A stretch of DNA of 5,696 bases from Bacteroidaceae bacterium (GTDB taxonomy: Bacteria > Bacteroidota > Bacteroidia > Bacteroidales > Bacteroidaceae), in the NCBI GenBank assembly GCA_016292545.1, contig JAEDIG010000146.1, positions 1 to 5,696 of the forward strand. Direction: 5' to 3'. The notes under the pieces are model-generated. The model ran no database searches. It saw only the letters and a list, made by a program, of their open reading frames with translations, and was not told the DNA's origin. Made by a program: the position numbers and the translations under genes. This document shows, piece by piece, positions 5,637 to 5,696 of this stretch. How positions within the stretch are numbered: the stretch's first letter is position 1; each line of letters starts with the position of its first letter.

Positions 5637-5696
5637 TGTCTTGTGTATTCTGTCTATATTCTTGTTGATATGTTTGTGTATATTGTCTTATTCGGG
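5637..5696 (-). other. AT-rich leader upstream of the oxidoreductase operon
   Basis: These 60 bases precede the ferredoxin start and carry no credible coding frame in the transcribed sense, where the sequence is A-rich with few G. I find no TAnnTTTG or TTTG elements of the Bacteroidetes primary sigma-factor promoter. The promoter is therefore either divergent from consensus or beyond the window, and an additional upstream operon gene cannot be excluded. An imperfect direct repeat lies inside this leader. Confidence 0.5.
5641..5688. repeat. Imperfect 15-base direct repeat pair in the operon leader
   Basis: On the plus strand, ttgtgtattctgtct (5641-5655) and ttgtgtatattgtct (5674-5688) agree at 13 of 15 positions, with start points 33 bases apart. 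Each copy also adjoins or contains attgtct. The copies could be operator half-sites or chance similarity in low-complexity AT-rich sequence; no palindrome is present. Confidence 0.35.

Noticed and set aside
1..5696. Mobile element, CRISPR array, defence island or RNA gene
   Set aside because: No transposase or nuclease motifs, regular repeats, tRNA-like cloverleaf or rRNA sequence was seen; gene content and style are uniform across the window.

Overview
The window looks like chromosomal DNA of a Bacteroidales bacterium, most plausibly Prevotellaceae. The evidence is a Bacteroidetes-type 'putative porin', ferredoxin oxidoreductase subunits resembling the Bacteroides/Prevotella VorB set, and start codons without Shine-Dalgarno sequences but with A/C-rich, G-poor leaders. 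All seven genes lie on the minus strand, so transcription runs from high to low coordinates. Genus placement is inference from protein resemblance and not from a search.

Reading in the direction of transcription: positions 5696-5637 are an AT-rich untranslated leader. Positions 5636-2694 hold a compact five-gene cluster: a dicluster 4Fe-4S ferredoxin subunit, the alpha subunit (VorB-like), a small two-helix membrane protein of unknown function, the thiamine-pyrophosphate beta subunit, and the gamma subunit of a 2-oxoacid:ferredoxin oxidoreductase. Every junction in the cluster either overlaps by 4-8 bases or has a gap of at most 20 bases, depending on which start is used. After a 62-base C-rich spacer comes a 751-residue outer-membrane beta-barrel porin (2631-376). 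After a 23-base spacer comes a histidine phosphatase whose C-terminal part runs off the window (352-1).

The four recognised enzyme subunits should form one cytoplasmic complex. It would interconvert a 2-oxoacid plus CoA with an acyl-CoA, CO2 and reduced ferredoxin; in anaerobic Bacteroidales such enzymes can also run in the carboxylating direction. The substrate (2-oxoglutarate or branched-chain 2-oxoacids) cannot be fixed from sequence alone. The membrane protein encoded between alpha and beta is the least explained element and the best candidate for something undescribed, for example a membrane anchor for the complex. The porin and phosphatase have no evident functional link to the oxidoreductase and may simply be read through from it.

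I found no RNA gene, mobile element, CRISPR array, intrinsic terminator or recognisable Bacteroidetes promoter. Most of the window is ordinary housekeeping sequence, and the findings are correspondingly modest.
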